From positions 1,054,001-1,118,000 of the forward strand of contig NZ_RBLG01000002.1 of assembly GCF_003634585.1 (NCBI RefSeq): 64,000 nucleotides of DNA, given 5' to 3'. Below the pieces are notes generated by a model, which was not told where the DNA came from, did not search any database, and worked only from the letters and a program-made list of their open reading frames with translations. This DNA comes from Gillisia mitskevichiae. Its GTDB lineage: Bacteria; Bacteroidota; Bacteroidia; Flavobacteriales; Flavobacteriaceae. Each line of letters starts with the position of its first letter. Within the stretch, counting starts at the first letter, position 1. The translations under genes and the position numbers were made by a program. Below, in pieces: positions 1 to 9,367 of this stretch.

Positions 1-1034
1 ACTTTTAGCGCAAGGTTCTTTTCAAGTTCCTTAGCCAAACGTTCTCTAATATGTCTAGAAGTTACAAATTTACCATCCTGCCCGAAGAATGGAGAATCGT
101 TAATTGTAAAAAGCATACTCATGGTAGGCTCATCGATAGCAATAGTTTTTAATCCTTCTGGATTTTCAAGATCGGCAACGGTATCACCAATTTCAAATCC
201 TTCTAGACCAACAATAGCACAAATATCTCCTGCTACAACTTCGTCTATCTTTCTTCTTCCTAATCCTTCAAAAGTATGAAGCTCTTTAATCTTGGTTTTC
301 TTGATGCTTCCATCGCGCTTAACCAAAGATACAGCCATACCTTCTTTTAACTTTCCTCTTTGTAATCTTCCAATTGCAATTCGTCCTGTAAAAGATGAAA
401 AGTCTAAAGAAGTGATCAACATTTGAGTTGTTCCTTCTTCAATTACTGGAGATTTAATATGTTCTAAAACCATATCTAATAATGGTTCGATATTTTCAGT
501 TTGGTTTTTCCAATCGTCACTCATCCAGTTATTCTTAGCTGAACCGTAAACCGTTGGGAAATCTAGTTGCCATTCTTCAGCACCTAATTCAAACATCAAG
601 TCGAAAACTTTCTCATGAACTTCGTCTGGAGTACAGTTTTCTTTATCAACTTTATTAATAACAACACAAGGCTTAAGACCAAGGTCGATCGCTTTCTGAA
701 GTACAAATCTCGTTTGTGGCATTGGCCCTTCAAAAGCATCTACTAATAGAAGTACACCATCTGCCATATTTAATACTCTCTCTACTTCACCACCAAAATC
801 GGCGTGACCAGGAGTATCAATAATATTGATTTTCGTGTCTTTGTATACTACAGAAACGTTTTTAGAAGTAATTGTAATACCACGTTCTCTTTCAAGATCG
901 TTATTATCAAGGATAAGATCGCCAGTATTTTCGTTGTCACGAAAAAGTTGACAATGGTACATAATTTTATCAACCAAGGTGGTTTTACCGTGGTCAACGT
1001 GTGCGATAATCGCAATATTTTTAGTAGCTTTCAT
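1..1034 (-). CDS. typA: GTP-binding ribosome-associated protein TypA/BipA, N-terminal part (3' end outside window)
   Basis: Translation-factor GTPase of the TypA/BipA family, which acts on the ribosome and is linked to stress and ribosome assembly. The reading frame is open from an ATG at 1034 to the window edge, so only about 344 residues are seen. The N-terminus shows the G1 motif [14 protein letters not shown], the switch I region ending ERERGITI, the G3 motif [16 protein letters not shown] and the G4 motif NKVDK, followed by domain II (around [19 protein letters not shown]). This matches TypA rather than EF-G or LepA by the spacing and the sequence [15 protein letters not shown]. The G1-G4 set is intact. 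The C-terminal half lies beyond base 1. It is a housekeeping gene transcribed away from the lipoprotein gene to its right. Confidence 0.95.
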   Translation of the reverse strand, partial: MKATKNIAIIAHVDHGKTTLVDKIMYHCQLFRDNENTGDLILDNNDLERERGITITSKNVSVVYKDTKINIIDTPGHADFGGEVERVLNMADGVLLLVDAFEGPMPQTRFVLQKAIDLGLKPCVVINKVDKENCTPDEVHEKVFDLMFELGAEEWQLDFPTVYGSAKNNWMSDDWKNQTENIEPLLDMVLEHIKSPVIEEGTTQMLITSLDFSSFTGRIAIGRLQRGKLKEGMAVSLVKRDGSIKKTKIKELHTFEGLGRRKIDEVVAGDICAIVGLEGFEIGDTVADLENPEGLKTIAIDEPTMSMLFTINDSPFFGQDGKFVTSRHIRERLAKELEKNLALK

Positions 1035-1291
1035 AATAAACGCCTCATTTTTAAGGCTGCAAAGGTACTCCTATTTTCGTCGAAAATACTATAGTTAACA
1101 AATATTCTTTAATTTAAAGGCAAAGAACCAATATTCTGGCCTACTGTCTTTTAAAATTACATATACTTAACTATTAATATCACAGAGGTATATAAAGAAT
1201 GTAAACTGAAAAAAGGATATTTGGAAACATTTAATACCAGCTTCTTACAGACTCTTTAAAAGGTGATGTCTGTATTATTACAGAAATTGAA

Positions 1292-1726
1292 ATGAATAGA
1301 ATATACCTGATTTCACTAATTATTCTCCTTAACATCTCTTGTAATGGATTCGGTCCTGTTGATATGTCTATAGAAACCGAAAATTTTAAAATTTCTCAAG
1401 ATGAACTCTTAGGGAAATGGAAGATGGATTCATTTTCGTATAAATATCTCTCAAGTTTCAAAAATGATAGCATTATAATTGAATTTAAAAATGATAGCAC
1501 TTTTATATTAAATACTTCATCCAAATTGTTCGATAATAAAATTGACAATACAACAGTAAAAGGAACTTGGAAAATTGAAAGTTTTAAGAGAGAAAAATCA
1601 ATTATATTAAACTTTAAGGATAATATTTCTAAAGAATTACAGATCTATAAAAATGATAAAGATTTTCAATTGTGGCATTTTTTATCTGATCCAGATTCTG
1701 GAGAAAGAATAAGATTTTTGCGATAA
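1292..1726 (+). CDS. small putative lipoprotein, lipocalin-like
   Basis: Protein of 144 residues with an N-terminal hydrophobic segment ending in a lipobox (LLNISC, Cys at residue 17), so it is probably lipidated and exported. The remainder reads like a small beta-rich lipocalin-like domain (LLGKWKMDSF near residue 40, then KGTWKIESF near residue 91, the common LxGxW pattern of Bacteroidetes lipocalin-like lipoproteins). I see no catalytic motif. It stands alone between typA and a receiver gene. Function unknown; the lipoprotein call is firm, the lipocalin call is inference. Confidence 0.7.
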   Translation: MNRIYLISLIILLNISCNGFGPVDMSIETENFKISQDELLGKWKMDSFSYKYLSSFKNDSIIIEFKNDSTFILNTSSKLFDNKIDNTTVKGTWKIESFKREKSIILNFKDNISKELQIYKNDKDFQLWHFLSDPDSGERIRFLR

Positions 1727-2044
1727 AATACTTCATGCAACAACGTTTATTGCATATAGCGGGTATTCCAGCGTATTGTGATATCTTTTATATAAACTAA
1801 CAAACATCAAAGTAGATAAGAACTTGTCCCTAAGCCACGATTTGCGTTGACCAAGACCGATAATAATATATTCATTTTTAATCGCTTACAACTTCCAACT
1901 GTTCAAAAATACGATAGTATAACATAACTTTTAAATTATGTTTATTATCGATAAAATAAGGGCAGTGGGCGAATAAAACTATAATCATCCAACGAATGCC
2001 ACATCTTTACATTCCCAAACTAAGATATCTATTTATAAAAAGCT
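1727..2044. other. non-coding gap, no clear content
   Basis: About 318 bases with no convincing reading frame. It is AT-rich and probably carries the promoter of the receiver gene, but I cannot place a clear TAnnTTTG element. Confidence 0.4.
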
Positions 2045-2461
2045 ATGATTGAAGATTTTAAAATCCTTTTAGTTGAAGATGATTCAATAGAAATAATGAA
2101 ACTAAGAAGAACATTAACTACTTTAAAACTACCACATAAAATTATAGAGGCAGAAAATGGACAAGAAGCTATAGAGGCGCTGAAGAATAATGATTTTTCA
2201 CCCAATCTAATTCTACTTGATCTCAATATGCCAAGAATGAACGGTATTGAATTTTTGAAATATTTGAAGACAGATGAAAAATTAAAACTTATCCCAACTG
2301 TTATTCTTACGACATCTGAGAATAATATGGACATCTTAAATTGTTATCGTCTTGGCATTTCAGGCTATATAATTAAACCAGCAAAGTTTGTAGAATATCA
2401 AGAAAAATTAAAAAGCTTATTTGACTACTTGAGTTATAATGAGCTGGCAAAAGCCTCATAA
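2045..2461 (+). CDS. single-domain response regulator (receiver only)
   Basis: CheY-like receiver of 138 residues with no output domain. The acidic pocket is E11-D12-D13, the phospho-acceptor D59 lies in LILLDLNMPRMNG, the switch Thr in ILTTSE near residue 90 and the conserved Lys in IIKPAK at residue 111. The pattern, with an extended C-terminus after KPAKF, is that of the Rcp1-like family often paired with phytochrome or hybrid kinases. No kinase is adjacent. It is followed by a strong terminator and then by an Hpt protein and a LytTR regulator, so a phosphorelay among the three is a reasonable inference but is not shown by the sequence. Confidence 0.9.
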   Translation: MIEDFKILLVEDDSIEIMKLRRTLTTLKLPHKIIEAENGQEAIEALKNNDFSPNLILLDLNMPRMNGIEFLKYLKTDEKLKLIPTVILTTSENNMDILNCYRLGISGYIIKPAKFVEYQEKLKSLFDYLSYNELAKAS

Positions 2462-2494
2462 ATAAAGGACAACAATCCCCTACATTGTTTAATT

Positions 2495-2552
2495 GGAGAT
2501 ATCTAGTAACTAAATCCCTACAATTTAGTAGCTAGTAATATCTCCTTTTTTT
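2495..2552 (+). terminator. rho-independent terminator after the receiver gene
   Basis: A long hairpin with arms starting GGAGATATCTAGTAACTAAAT and ending in the complementary TATCTCC (2495-2545) is followed directly by a run of seven T. It sits 33 bases after the receiver stop codon. Confidence 0.85.
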
Positions 2553-2788
2553 ATTTAAAATTGTTACAGAAATTTTCCAATCTTAATATTCAATATTTCT
2601 TTTCTACTGAAGTAATCTCTAACTCTATTTGAAATTAGCCATTTTTATTCTACAGATATACATTGCATAAGTATTTCATTATTCTTGAAGTATTTTATTT
2701 GACAACAGATTAATTAGTCAAAGCGGCCTCCCATATATTAATTTTTATTAAATTTAAGCCTAATTCTCCCTACGCTTACGTTTAAAAT

Positions 2789-3109
2789 ATGCCCGAAAAG
2801 CCTTCATTAGATACTATTAAAAAAATTGCATCTGGAGATAACAAGTTCGAAAAGAGACTTTTATCAATAATAAGAAGAGAACTACCTCAAGAAATTGAAC
2901 AGCTAAATAAAAATTTTGCTGCTTTTAATTATATTAAGGCTGCAGAAAACGTTCATAAATTAAACCATAAAATTAATATCTTCGGTCTCGAAGAAGGAAG
3001 CAAAACAGCAGTTAAATTCGAAAATGAATTGAGATCTGGTAACTGTGAAATGAAAAGCGAGTTTGAAGCAATATTAGAAGAAATGACACGATTTATAAAT
3101 ACCCTTTAA
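2789..3109 (+). CDS. Hpt (histidine phosphotransfer) domain protein
   Basis: Protein of 106 residues made of a single predicted four-helix Hpt domain. The phospho-accepting His is most likely H56 in ENVHKLNHKINIFGLEE, which corresponds to the AHxLKGxxxxxG signature with the usual Gly displaced (N59-H60 instead of K-G). It ends 10 bases before the LytTR regulator and is probably co-transcribed with it. Role inferred: shuttle of phosphate between a distant hybrid kinase and the LytTR or receiver protein. Confidence 0.75.
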   Translation: MPEKPSLDTIKKIASGDNKFEKRLLSIIRRELPQEIEQLNKNFAAFNYIKAAENVHKLNHKINIFGLEEGSKTAVKFENELRSGNCEMKSEFEAILEEMTRFINTL

Positions 3110-3119
3110 CCAAATAAAA

Positions 3120-3836
3120 ATGAATTGCATTATAGTTGATGATGAAGAACTGGCAAGAGCTATAATTCATCAGTTTGCATCCATCAATACTCATATTTCT
3201 GAAGCAAATGAATTTGATAGCGGGATCGCTGCCATTAAATATTTAAACACAAATCCTAAGGTAGATCTTATCTTTCTAGATATTCATATGCCTGGTTTTA
3301 ATGGATTTGATTTTATTCAAACTATAAATAGTGAGGCTAAAATAATACTTACCACCTCCGATAAAAATTTTGCAATTCAAGCTTTTGAATATGATGCAAT
3401 AGTAGATTATTTAGTAAAGCCTATAACTTTAGAAAGATTTCAAAGAGCTATACAAAAAGCACTAGATAAAAAACCAATTGAAAATATATCAGAAACAACA
3501 GATGAAATGCCAATTTCCTCTAGTAGCGACGATTTATTTGTAAATGTAGATCGAAAATTAATTAAAATAGATATTCCGACAATCCAAGTAATAGAAGCAA
3601 AAGGAGATTATATTTTAATAAAAACAGAGCAAAAGAATTACACAGTTCATTCAACATTAAAAAAGATCGAGGATCGTATTCAAAGAGATTATTTTTTAAA
3701 AATACATAGATCTTATATTATAAACCTGAAGGAAATAGTAGATATTAAAGATAATAGTGTGCTAATTTCTAAGAACATTATTCCTATAAGTCGCTCTAAA
3801 CGCCCAGAGTTGATGCAACGTTTAAATTTATTATAA
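3120..3836 (+). CDS. LytTR-family DNA-binding response regulator
   Basis: Protein of 238 residues: N-terminal receiver (D7-D8, phospho-acceptor D54 in IFLDIHMPGFNG, conserved Lys at about residue 100 in DYLVKP) and C-terminal LytTR DNA-binding domain (about residues 135-238; KGDYILIKTEQKNYTVHSTLKKIE and FLKIHRSYIINL are typical). LytTR regulators bind short direct repeats upstream of target genes. The usual partner, a LytS/YehU-type kinase, is absent here; instead an Hpt gene lies just upstream, which is unusual for this family. Confidence 0.92.
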   Translation: MNCIIVDDEELARAIIHQFASINTHISEANEFDSGIAAIKYLNTNPKVDLIFLDIHMPGFNGFDFIQTINSEAKIILTTSDKNFAIQAFEYDAIVDYLVKPITLERFQRAIQKALDKKPIENISETTDEMPISSSSDDLFVNVDRKLIKIDIPTIQVIEAKGDYILIKTEQKNYTVHSTLKKIEDRIQRDYFLKIHRSYIINLKEIVDIKDNSVLISKNIIPISRSKRPELMQRLNLL

Positions 3837-3899
3837 TATTATCTTCCACCCTATTCATAATAAAATGAACATCATGGTGATTTTATTATTAAGGAATAA

Positions 3900-4388
3900 T
3901 TAAAGATCTTCATCTGCAGAAGGCCCGTAGGTTGCCGGCACAGGAATATCCAATAATCTAAAATAAACTCCTAACTGTGCACGATGATGAGGAATCTGAT
4001 TTAAAACCATACTTCTTAGCACTTTTATTTTAGGCATATCCATAACCGTTTCTCCGTTCATTATCATTTTCCAGTTTTTCTGATACTCTTTATCAGACTT
4101 TTTTAAGGATGCTTCAGCCTCCGAGGCATTTTTCCTTAAAGTTTCCACCAGCTCGTCCACAGATTTAATATCAGTAGGTTTGTAATCGTCCATATTCATC
4201 TCATCCATTTCCATGGTACCGGTTATCCAACTAGGTATTTCAGCTAAATGATTACCTAATTCTCTAATGTTCATGGATTTTTTATGAGGCCTCCATTCCA
4301 TTTTATCTTGAGGGATCCTTCTTAAAAATTTCTCTGTCAATGCTGCTTCTTGCTGTAATTCAGGGATCAATATTTCTTGAATATCCAT
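3900..4388 (-). CDS. DinB-fold metal-binding protein
   Basis: Protein of 162 residues with the four-helix DinB/YfiT fold. Candidate metal ligands are H47 (ELGNHLAEIP) and H134/H135 (NQIPHHRAQLGVYFRLL). The C-terminal VYFRLLDIPVPATYGPSADE is characteristic of DinB proteins. Members include DNA-damage-induced proteins and thiol transferases; nothing here decides the substrate. It is a single gene, transcribed convergently with the LytTR regulator. Confidence 0.85.
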   Translation of the reverse strand: MDIQEILIPELQQEAALTEKFLRRIPQDKMEWRPHKKSMNIRELGNHLAEIPSWITGTMEMDEMNMDDYKPTDIKSVDELVETLRKNASEAEASLKKSDKEYQKNWKMIMNGETVMDMPKIKVLRSMVLNQIPHHRAQLGVYFRLLDIPVPATYGPSADEDL

Positions 4389-4512
4389 GATCTGATTATT
4401 TTAAATTAGTACTCGTTAATTTACGATTTCTATAATCCATAAAATCAAATATTAAAATTTATTGAATACTTGAATTCCCGTAATTTTGCTCGCCAAGAAC
4501 TTTCTATATCAT

Positions 4513-4520
4513 TATCTTTG
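4513..4520 (+). promoter_or_regulatory. Bacteroidetes -7 promoter element for kdsA
   Basis: TATCTTTG, a perfect match to the TAnnTTTG element of the primary Bacteroidetes sigma factor, 17 bases before the kdsA ATG. The upstream TTTG at 4485-4488 is somewhat far for the -33 element. Confidence 0.65.
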
Positions 4521-4537
4521 TCCCTTAATAGAATATC

Positions 4538-5356
4538 ATGAAACTAGAAAGAATCCCTCAAATACAACATCTTAAGTCAAAAAACTTCTTTTTACTTGCT
4601 GGTCCATGCGCTATAGAAAGTGAAGAAATGGCATTGAGAATTGCCGAGAAAGTTTTAGAGATCACTAATAAATTAGAGATCCCTTACATTTTTAAAGGCT
4701 CTTTTAAAAAGGCAAATAGAAGTAGAATAGATAGTTTTACTGGGATCGGGGACGAAAAGGCATTAAAGATATTAAGAAAGGTATCCGAAACTTTCAAAGT
4801 GCCAACTGTAACAGATATTCATGAAATTAGCGATGCGGCAATGGCAGCAGAATATGTAGATATATTACAAATTCCTGCCTTCCTTGTTAGACAAACAGAT
4901 CTTGTTGTAGCAGCAGCCAACACCGGCAAAGTGGTAAATCTAAAAAAAGGACAATTTATGAGTCCTGAAAGCATGAAACATGCGGTGACCAAGGTAACCG
5001 ATTGCAATAATGAACAGGTAATGATCACAGACAGAGGGACTATGTTTGGTTATCAAGATATGATTGTAGACTTTAGAGGTATTCCAACTATGAGGGAGTA
5101 TGCGCCTACTGTTCTAGATGTTACACATTCTCTACAACAACCTAATCAGAGTAGTGGAGTTACGGGTGGAAGACCAGATATGATAGAAACCATCGCTAGA
5201 GCCGGAATTGTAAATAATGTGGATGGTTTATTTATAGAAACTCATTTTGATCCTGCTAATGCAAAAAGTGATGGTGCGAATATGTTAGACCTAAAATATC
5301 TTGAGAAATTACTTACCAATCTTACTGCAATTAGAAAAACGGTAAACACACTATAA
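4538..5356 (+). CDS. kdsA: 3-deoxy-8-phosphooctulonate synthase
   Basis: Condenses phosphoenolpyruvate with arabinose-5-phosphate to make Kdo-8-phosphate for lipopolysaccharide. Length 272 residues is normal. Family motifs are present in order: LAGPCAIESEEMALRIAE near residue 21, the PEP-binding FKGSFKKANRSR near 53, the THSLQQPNQSSG loop near 196 and IETHFDPANAKSDGANML near 233. It is a single-gene unit with its own promoter and a terminator directly after it. Confidence 0.97.
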   Translation: MKLERIPQIQHLKSKNFFLLAGPCAIESEEMALRIAEKVLEITNKLEIPYIFKGSFKKANRSRIDSFTGIGDEKALKILRKVSETFKVPTVTDIHEISDAAMAAEYVDILQIPAFLVRQTDLVVAAANTGKVVNLKKGQFMSPESMKHAVTKVTDCNNEQVMITDRGTMFGYQDMIVDFRGIPTMREYAPTVLDVTHSLQQPNQSSGVTGGRPDMIETIARAGIVNNVDGLFIETHFDPANAKSDGANMLDLKYLEKLLTNLTAIRKTVNTL

Positions 5357-5375
5357 TCAAACCTATTTTATAAAT

Positions 5376-5406
5376 AAAACTCTTGCTTTAGGTAAGAGTT
5401 TTATTG
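5376..5406 (+). terminator. terminator after kdsA
   Basis: AAAACTCTT and AAGAGTTTT form a hairpin around GCTTTAGGT, followed by ATTGTTTT, starting about 20 bases after the kdsA stop codon. The palindromic A/T flanks could let it act on both strands. Confidence 0.75.
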
Positions 5407-5580
5407 TTTTATATAAGTAGATATCAGCATAAACCCTCGTTAGATATCTATAGTTTTCATATATTAATTTGTTATAGCTTTCCTAAATAGGCCTGAAAAC
5501 CATTATTGAAGTCGTAAATTACCAAACTTGGGATTTTCCCCTTTCAATCCGAAATATTTAGTAACCTCTTAATTCCCTAC

Positions 5581-6732
5581 ATGATAGATAACATTACTCA
5601 TTTATTATTTTCAAAAAAATTTTACCTCCTATTATTAAGCTTATGCTTTATAATTCCTGCCACTGCTCAAGACTCACTACAATTAAAAGTAGGAGGAGCA
5701 TTACGCTTTAACTACAACTTATCTTCCTGGAAAGATGGGCAAAAAAAACGCGGAGGAGATTTTGGTTATGACATGTTTAGAGTGAATGCCGAAGCTGCTT
5801 ATAAAGGAGTCTTTCTTAATGCTGAATATCGTTTATATTCAGATGGCTTTGGAGGAGGATTTTTAAAACAAGGCTGGGTAGGTTATAAATTCAATGAATT
5901 AGATCAACTTCATATTGGTCTTACCCAAGTTCCCTTCGGAATTCAGCAATACAACTCACATAATTGGTTTTTTAATCTTACTTATTACGTAGGGATGGAA
6001 GATGATCACGATATGGGAGTAAAATACATGCATATTGGAGATACATTTGAATACCAATTGGCATTCTTCAAAAATGCTGAAGAATTAAAATTTGGTAATA
6101 ATACTGAAAGTTCTCCCAATAGATATTCCTATGATGTTACTGGGCGTAATAAAGAAATAAACCAATTCAACGGTAAATTTATTTATAAGTTTGGAAATGA
6201 GGCAGCGCATAGGCTTGGTTTTTCTGCTGAATATGGGAAGCTTTACAACTTAGATACTGAAGATCTTGGAGATCACTCTGCACTTGCAGCCCATTATGAG
6301 TTTACCAAAGGAAAGTGGAATGCAAAAGCACAATTTATTACTGCTACTCATGATCCTGCAAATGCTGAAGGAGAACCCAGAGATGTGGTAGTAATGGCTG
6401 CATATGGTGCTCCTTATGAAGTTGCCGCTCATTTCAACTTGTATTCTCTTGCCGTTTCCAGAAATATCCCGGTGGAATGGGGCCCAATTTCAAACCTACA
6501 ATTCTATAATGATTTTGGTTACATGCAGAAGAAAACTAAAGGTTTTGAGGACACCTACATGAATGTTACAGGAGTTCTAGTAAGCGCCGGAAATGTATAT
6601 ACTTATGTAGATTATGCGGCCGGATACAACCATTCTTGGTTAGGGGGAAATTTTGTTGACGATTTCTCTAAGGGAAACCCTGATGCTAAATGGGAAGCTA
6701 GATTCAATATTAATATTGGTTATTACTTTTAA
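5581..6732 (+). CDS. outer-membrane porin-like beta-barrel protein
   Basis: Protein of 383 residues with a signal peptide (hydrophobic residues about 13-28, cleavage after PATAQ) and alternating aromatic and hydrophobic strands throughout, ending in ARFNINIGYYF, the C-terminal aromatic signature of outer-membrane beta-barrels. It lies 70 bases upstream of a BCCT transporter and in the same direction, so it may bring betaine-type osmolytes across the outer membrane. That pairing is inference; the barrel call is from sequence pattern. Exact family not recognised. Confidence 0.75.
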   Translation: MIDNITHLLFSKKFYLLLLSLCFIIPATAQDSLQLKVGGALRFNYNLSSWKDGQKKRGGDFGYDMFRVNAEAAYKGVFLNAEYRLYSDGFGGGFLKQGWVGYKFNELDQLHIGLTQVPFGIQQYNSHNWFFNLTYYVGMEDDHDMGVKYMHIGDTFEYQLAFFKNAEELKFGNNTESSPNRYSYDVTGRNKEINQFNGKFIYKFGNEAAHRLGFSAEYGKLYNLDTEDLGDHSALAAHYEFTKGKWNAKAQFITATHDPANAEGEPRDVVVMAAYGAPYEVAAHFNLYSLAVSRNIPVEWGPISNLQFYNDFGYMQKKTKGFEDTYMNVTGVLVSAGNVYTYVDYAAGYNHSWLGGNFVDDFSKGNPDAKWEARFNINIGYYF

Positions 6733-6802
6733 AAACCAACTTGTTACTTATAGAATTGAAGTTCTATTACAACTAATTACCATCAACTAAACAATCTATT
6801 TT

Positions 6803-8428
6803 ATGGCTAAGAAAATTATAAGAAGTGATGAAAGAAAATCCATTTTTGGCTTAGAAGTAAACGGCCCTGTCTTTTTCACCTCAGCAATTATCATCATCCT
6901 AATAATTACTTTCACCTTGCTTTTTAAGGAGCAGGCAGAAGAATATTTTACTGCTACACAAAATTTTGTAGCTAACAAAGCAGGATGGTTCTTCATATTA
7001 AGTGTGAACCTATTTTTAATATTCATGGTCTATCTGGCCTTTAGTAAATTTGGGCAGCTAAGAATTGGAGGGCAATCTGCCAAACCAGAGTTTAAAACCA
7101 TGTCCTGGTTCGCGATGCTATTTAGTGCGGGAATGGGGATTGGATTATTGTTTTGGAGTATTTCTGAACCTATCTATCATTTTCTAAGTCCTCCGATGGC
7201 AGAAGGCGGAACCGCCGAAGCAGCCAAGGAAGCTATGAAATTCACCTTTTTACACTGGGGATTCCACGCTTGGGCAGTATATGCCTTAGTTGGATTATCC
7301 TTGGCGTATTTCACTTATTCCCGTGGTTTACCTCTAACTATCAGATCGATCTTTTATCCTTTTTTAGGAGATAGAATATATGGTAAAATTGGAGATGCCA
7401 TAGATATATTTGCAGTACTAGCCACTTTATTTGGTCTTGCCACTTCCTTAGGAATGGGAGTACAACAAATAGCAGCAGGATTAAATCACCTCTTCGGAAT
7501 CGATAGCGGGGTACAAACTCAAATACTTTTAATTGCCGGAATAACTTTGATTGCAACTATTTCTGTTGTTTTAGGAGTAGATAAAGGAGTAAGAGTTTTA
7601 AGTGAATGGAATATGAGAGTTGCGGTTTTCTTTCTTCTCATTGTTTTAATTCTAGGACCAACTATCTTTATTTTTAAATCTTTTGTGCAAAATACCGGGA
7701 ATTATTTCTCTGGTTTTCTTGAAATCGCAACTTGGACAGAAAGTTATACCGGTTCTAATTGGCAAAATGCTTGGACTGTATTTTACTGGGGCTGGTGGAT
7801 CGCCTGGTCTCCTTTTGTAGGAATGTTTATTGCTCGTATTTCTAAAGGGCGTACCGTACGAGAATTCATTTTAGGAGTTTTATTAGTTCCATCGATTGTA
7901 ACTTTCTTTTGGATCTCTGCATTTGGAAGTACCGCAATACACGAGGCACTTCTTGGAAACGATACAATCGTAAATGCAGTGAATGATAATGTTGCCACTG
8001 CCCTATTTGTGTTTTTAGAAGATTATCCTTTCGCATTTATTCTTAACATTATTGCTATAATTTTAATAGCAGGATTCTTTATTACCTCTTCAGATTCTGG
8101 ATCTTTGGTAGTAGATAACTTAACTTCTGGTGGTAAGATAGACGCTCCCGTAGGTCAAAGGATCTTTTGGGCGATTGCTGAAGGTAGTGTAGCGGCTGTT
8201 CTATTAATAGGTGGTGGCTTACAGGCACTCCAGACCGCAACCATAGTTACAGGCTTGCCCTTTGCAGTGATTCTCATAATCATGTGCTTCTCACTATATA
8301 AAGGTTTAAGTGAAGATCTGAAGAAACTACAAAAAAAGGAATCTCAGAAGGAACTCGAAAATTATGAAGAAATAGTTTCCGACATCGTGAAGAAGAGAAA
8401 TATAAATCAGCAAAACACATTAAAATAG
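6803..8428 (+). CDS. BCCT-family betaine/choline/carnitine transporter
   Basis: Twelve-helix secondary transporter of 541 residues. The glycine-rich stretch FSAGMGIGLLFWSISEP (near residue 110) and the tryptophan-rich signature WGWWIAWSPFVGMFIARISKGRTVREF (near 330) are diagnostic of the family. The GMGIG form is that of sodium-coupled betaine carriers rather than the GVGIG/GMGVG exchanger variants, but substrate cannot be fixed from this. The C-terminal tail is charged (LKKLQKKESQKELENYEE), as in osmosensing members. It ends 6 bases before a universal stress protein gene, suggesting one osmotic-stress operon. Confidence 0.93.
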   Translation: MAKKIIRSDERKSIFGLEVNGPVFFTSAIIIILIITFTLLFKEQAEEYFTATQNFVANKAGWFFILSVNLFLIFMVYLAFSKFGQLRIGGQSAKPEFKTMSWFAMLFSAGMGIGLLFWSISEPIYHFLSPPMAEGGTAEAAKEAMKFTFLHWGFHAWAVYALVGLSLAYFTYSRGLPLTIRSIFYPFLGDRIYGKIGDAIDIFAVLATLFGLATSLGMGVQQIAAGLNHLFGIDSGVQTQILLIAGITLIATISVVLGVDKGVRVLSEWNMRVAVFFLLIVLILGPTIFIFKSFVQNTGNYFSGFLEIATWTESYTGSNWQNAWTVFYWGWWIAWSPFVGMFIARISKGRTVREFILGVLLVPSIVTFFWISAFGSTAIHEALLGNDTIVNAVNDNVATALFVFLEDYPFAFILNIIAIILIAGFFITSSDSGSLVVDNLTSGGKIDAPVGQRIFWAIAEGSVAAVLLIGGGLQALQTATIVTGLPFAVILIIMCFSLYKGLSEDLKKLQKKESQKELENYEEIVSDIVKKRNINQQNTLK

Positions 8429-8434
8429 TCCAAT

Positions 8435-9292
8435 ATGTACAATATTAAAAACATTCTGGTTGCACTCGATTTATCTGATATTGATGACACTTTAATAAAT
8501 TATGCTTCATTTATTGCTGAAAGTCTTAAAGCAGATAAAGTATATTTTGTGCATAATATTAAGAAATATGAAATTTCAGCCTTGTTCGATGAACAGCTGA
8601 AGGATCTAAATCTAGATGAAATAATAGGGGACGAATTAAATGAAAAAGTGGAAGAGAAATTTAAAGCTCCCGTAGACTGGGAAGTTCTTATTTCAGAAGA
8701 TCCCTATTCAGAATCTCTTATTAATTATATCGTTAATAAATACGAAATTCAACTTGCCATCATTGGTAACAAGAATAAAGTTAGAGGCTCAGGAGTTGTA
8801 AGCGGGAAATTACTCCGTATGCTTAAATGCAATATCTTATCTATCCCAAAAAACGCAAAACCGGAGATCACAAATATTTGGGCAGGAGCAGATTTTTCTA
8901 ACGCTTCTAAAAAAGTTTTCGAACTCACAGAAGTATTACAAAATTGTACAAATGCCCAGGCGAAAGCAGTGCATGTTTATAATATGCCAGTTCAATTCTC
9001 TCCATATATTCCCAAAGATAATCTTGATCTCAAAATTGAAAAACATTTGAAAGAACGCTATGATAAGTTTGTAAAAAAACTCCATTTAAATAGGGTATTA
9101 GAAATTGAGATCATTCCTGGAAGAGATACTGGAGTTGCTGAAAAATTACAAATAAAAGCACAAAATTCTAAAGTGGATTTAATTGTTTTAGGAGATAAAG
9201 GTGGAAATACTTTTTCTTCTCTTTTAGTAGGTAGTGTAACCGAGGAAATATTCAATCAAGATCTAGATGTGCCACTCTGGATCACAAAATAA
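8435..9292 (+). CDS. two-domain universal stress protein
   Basis: Protein of 285 residues with two tandem Usp domains: the first begins YNIKNILVALDLSDIDDTL, the second near residue 145 (NIWAGADFSNASKKVFEL) and ends with DLIVLGDKGGNTFSSLLVGSVTEEIF, which resembles the ATP-binding Gx2Gx9GS(S/T) motif. In the first domain the equivalent is IGNKNKVRGSGVVSGKL. It is almost certainly co-transcribed with the transporter and may regulate it, as small Usp proteins do for some transporters; the regulation is inference. Confidence 0.88.
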   Translation: MYNIKNILVALDLSDIDDTLINYASFIAESLKADKVYFVHNIKKYEISALFDEQLKDLNLDEIIGDELNEKVEEKFKAPVDWEVLISEDPYSESLINYIVNKYEIQLAIIGNKNKVRGSGVVSGKLLRMLKCNILSIPKNAKPEITNIWAGADFSNASKKVFELTEVLQNCTNAQAKAVHVYNMPVQFSPYIPKDNLDLKIEKHLKERYDKFVKKLHLNRVLEIEIIPGRDTGVAEKLQIKAQNSKVDLIVLGDKGGNTFSSLLVGSVTEEIFNQDLDVPLWITK

Positions 9293-9312
9293 TTATAATC
9301 TATTATATATTG

Positions 9313-9345
9313 AAAAAGCTTGAAACTAAATGTTCCAAGCTTTTT
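9313..9345. terminator. bidirectional terminator between convergent genes
   Basis: AAAAAGCTTG and CAAGCTTTTT form a ten-base-pair hairpin around AAACTAAATGTTC. It has A and T runs on both sides and lies between the universal stress protein and the convergent dehydrogenase gene. Confidence 0.85.
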
Positions 9346-9367
9346 CTCTTTTTATTAATTCTCAAAC

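Noticed and set aside
804-1094. 96-codon plus-strand frame opposite typA
   Set aside because: Shadow of typA, whose conserved motifs are on the minus strand.
7341-7556. Frames antisense to the BCCT transporter
   Set aside because: Shadow frames without independent signals; the transporter motifs settle the strand.
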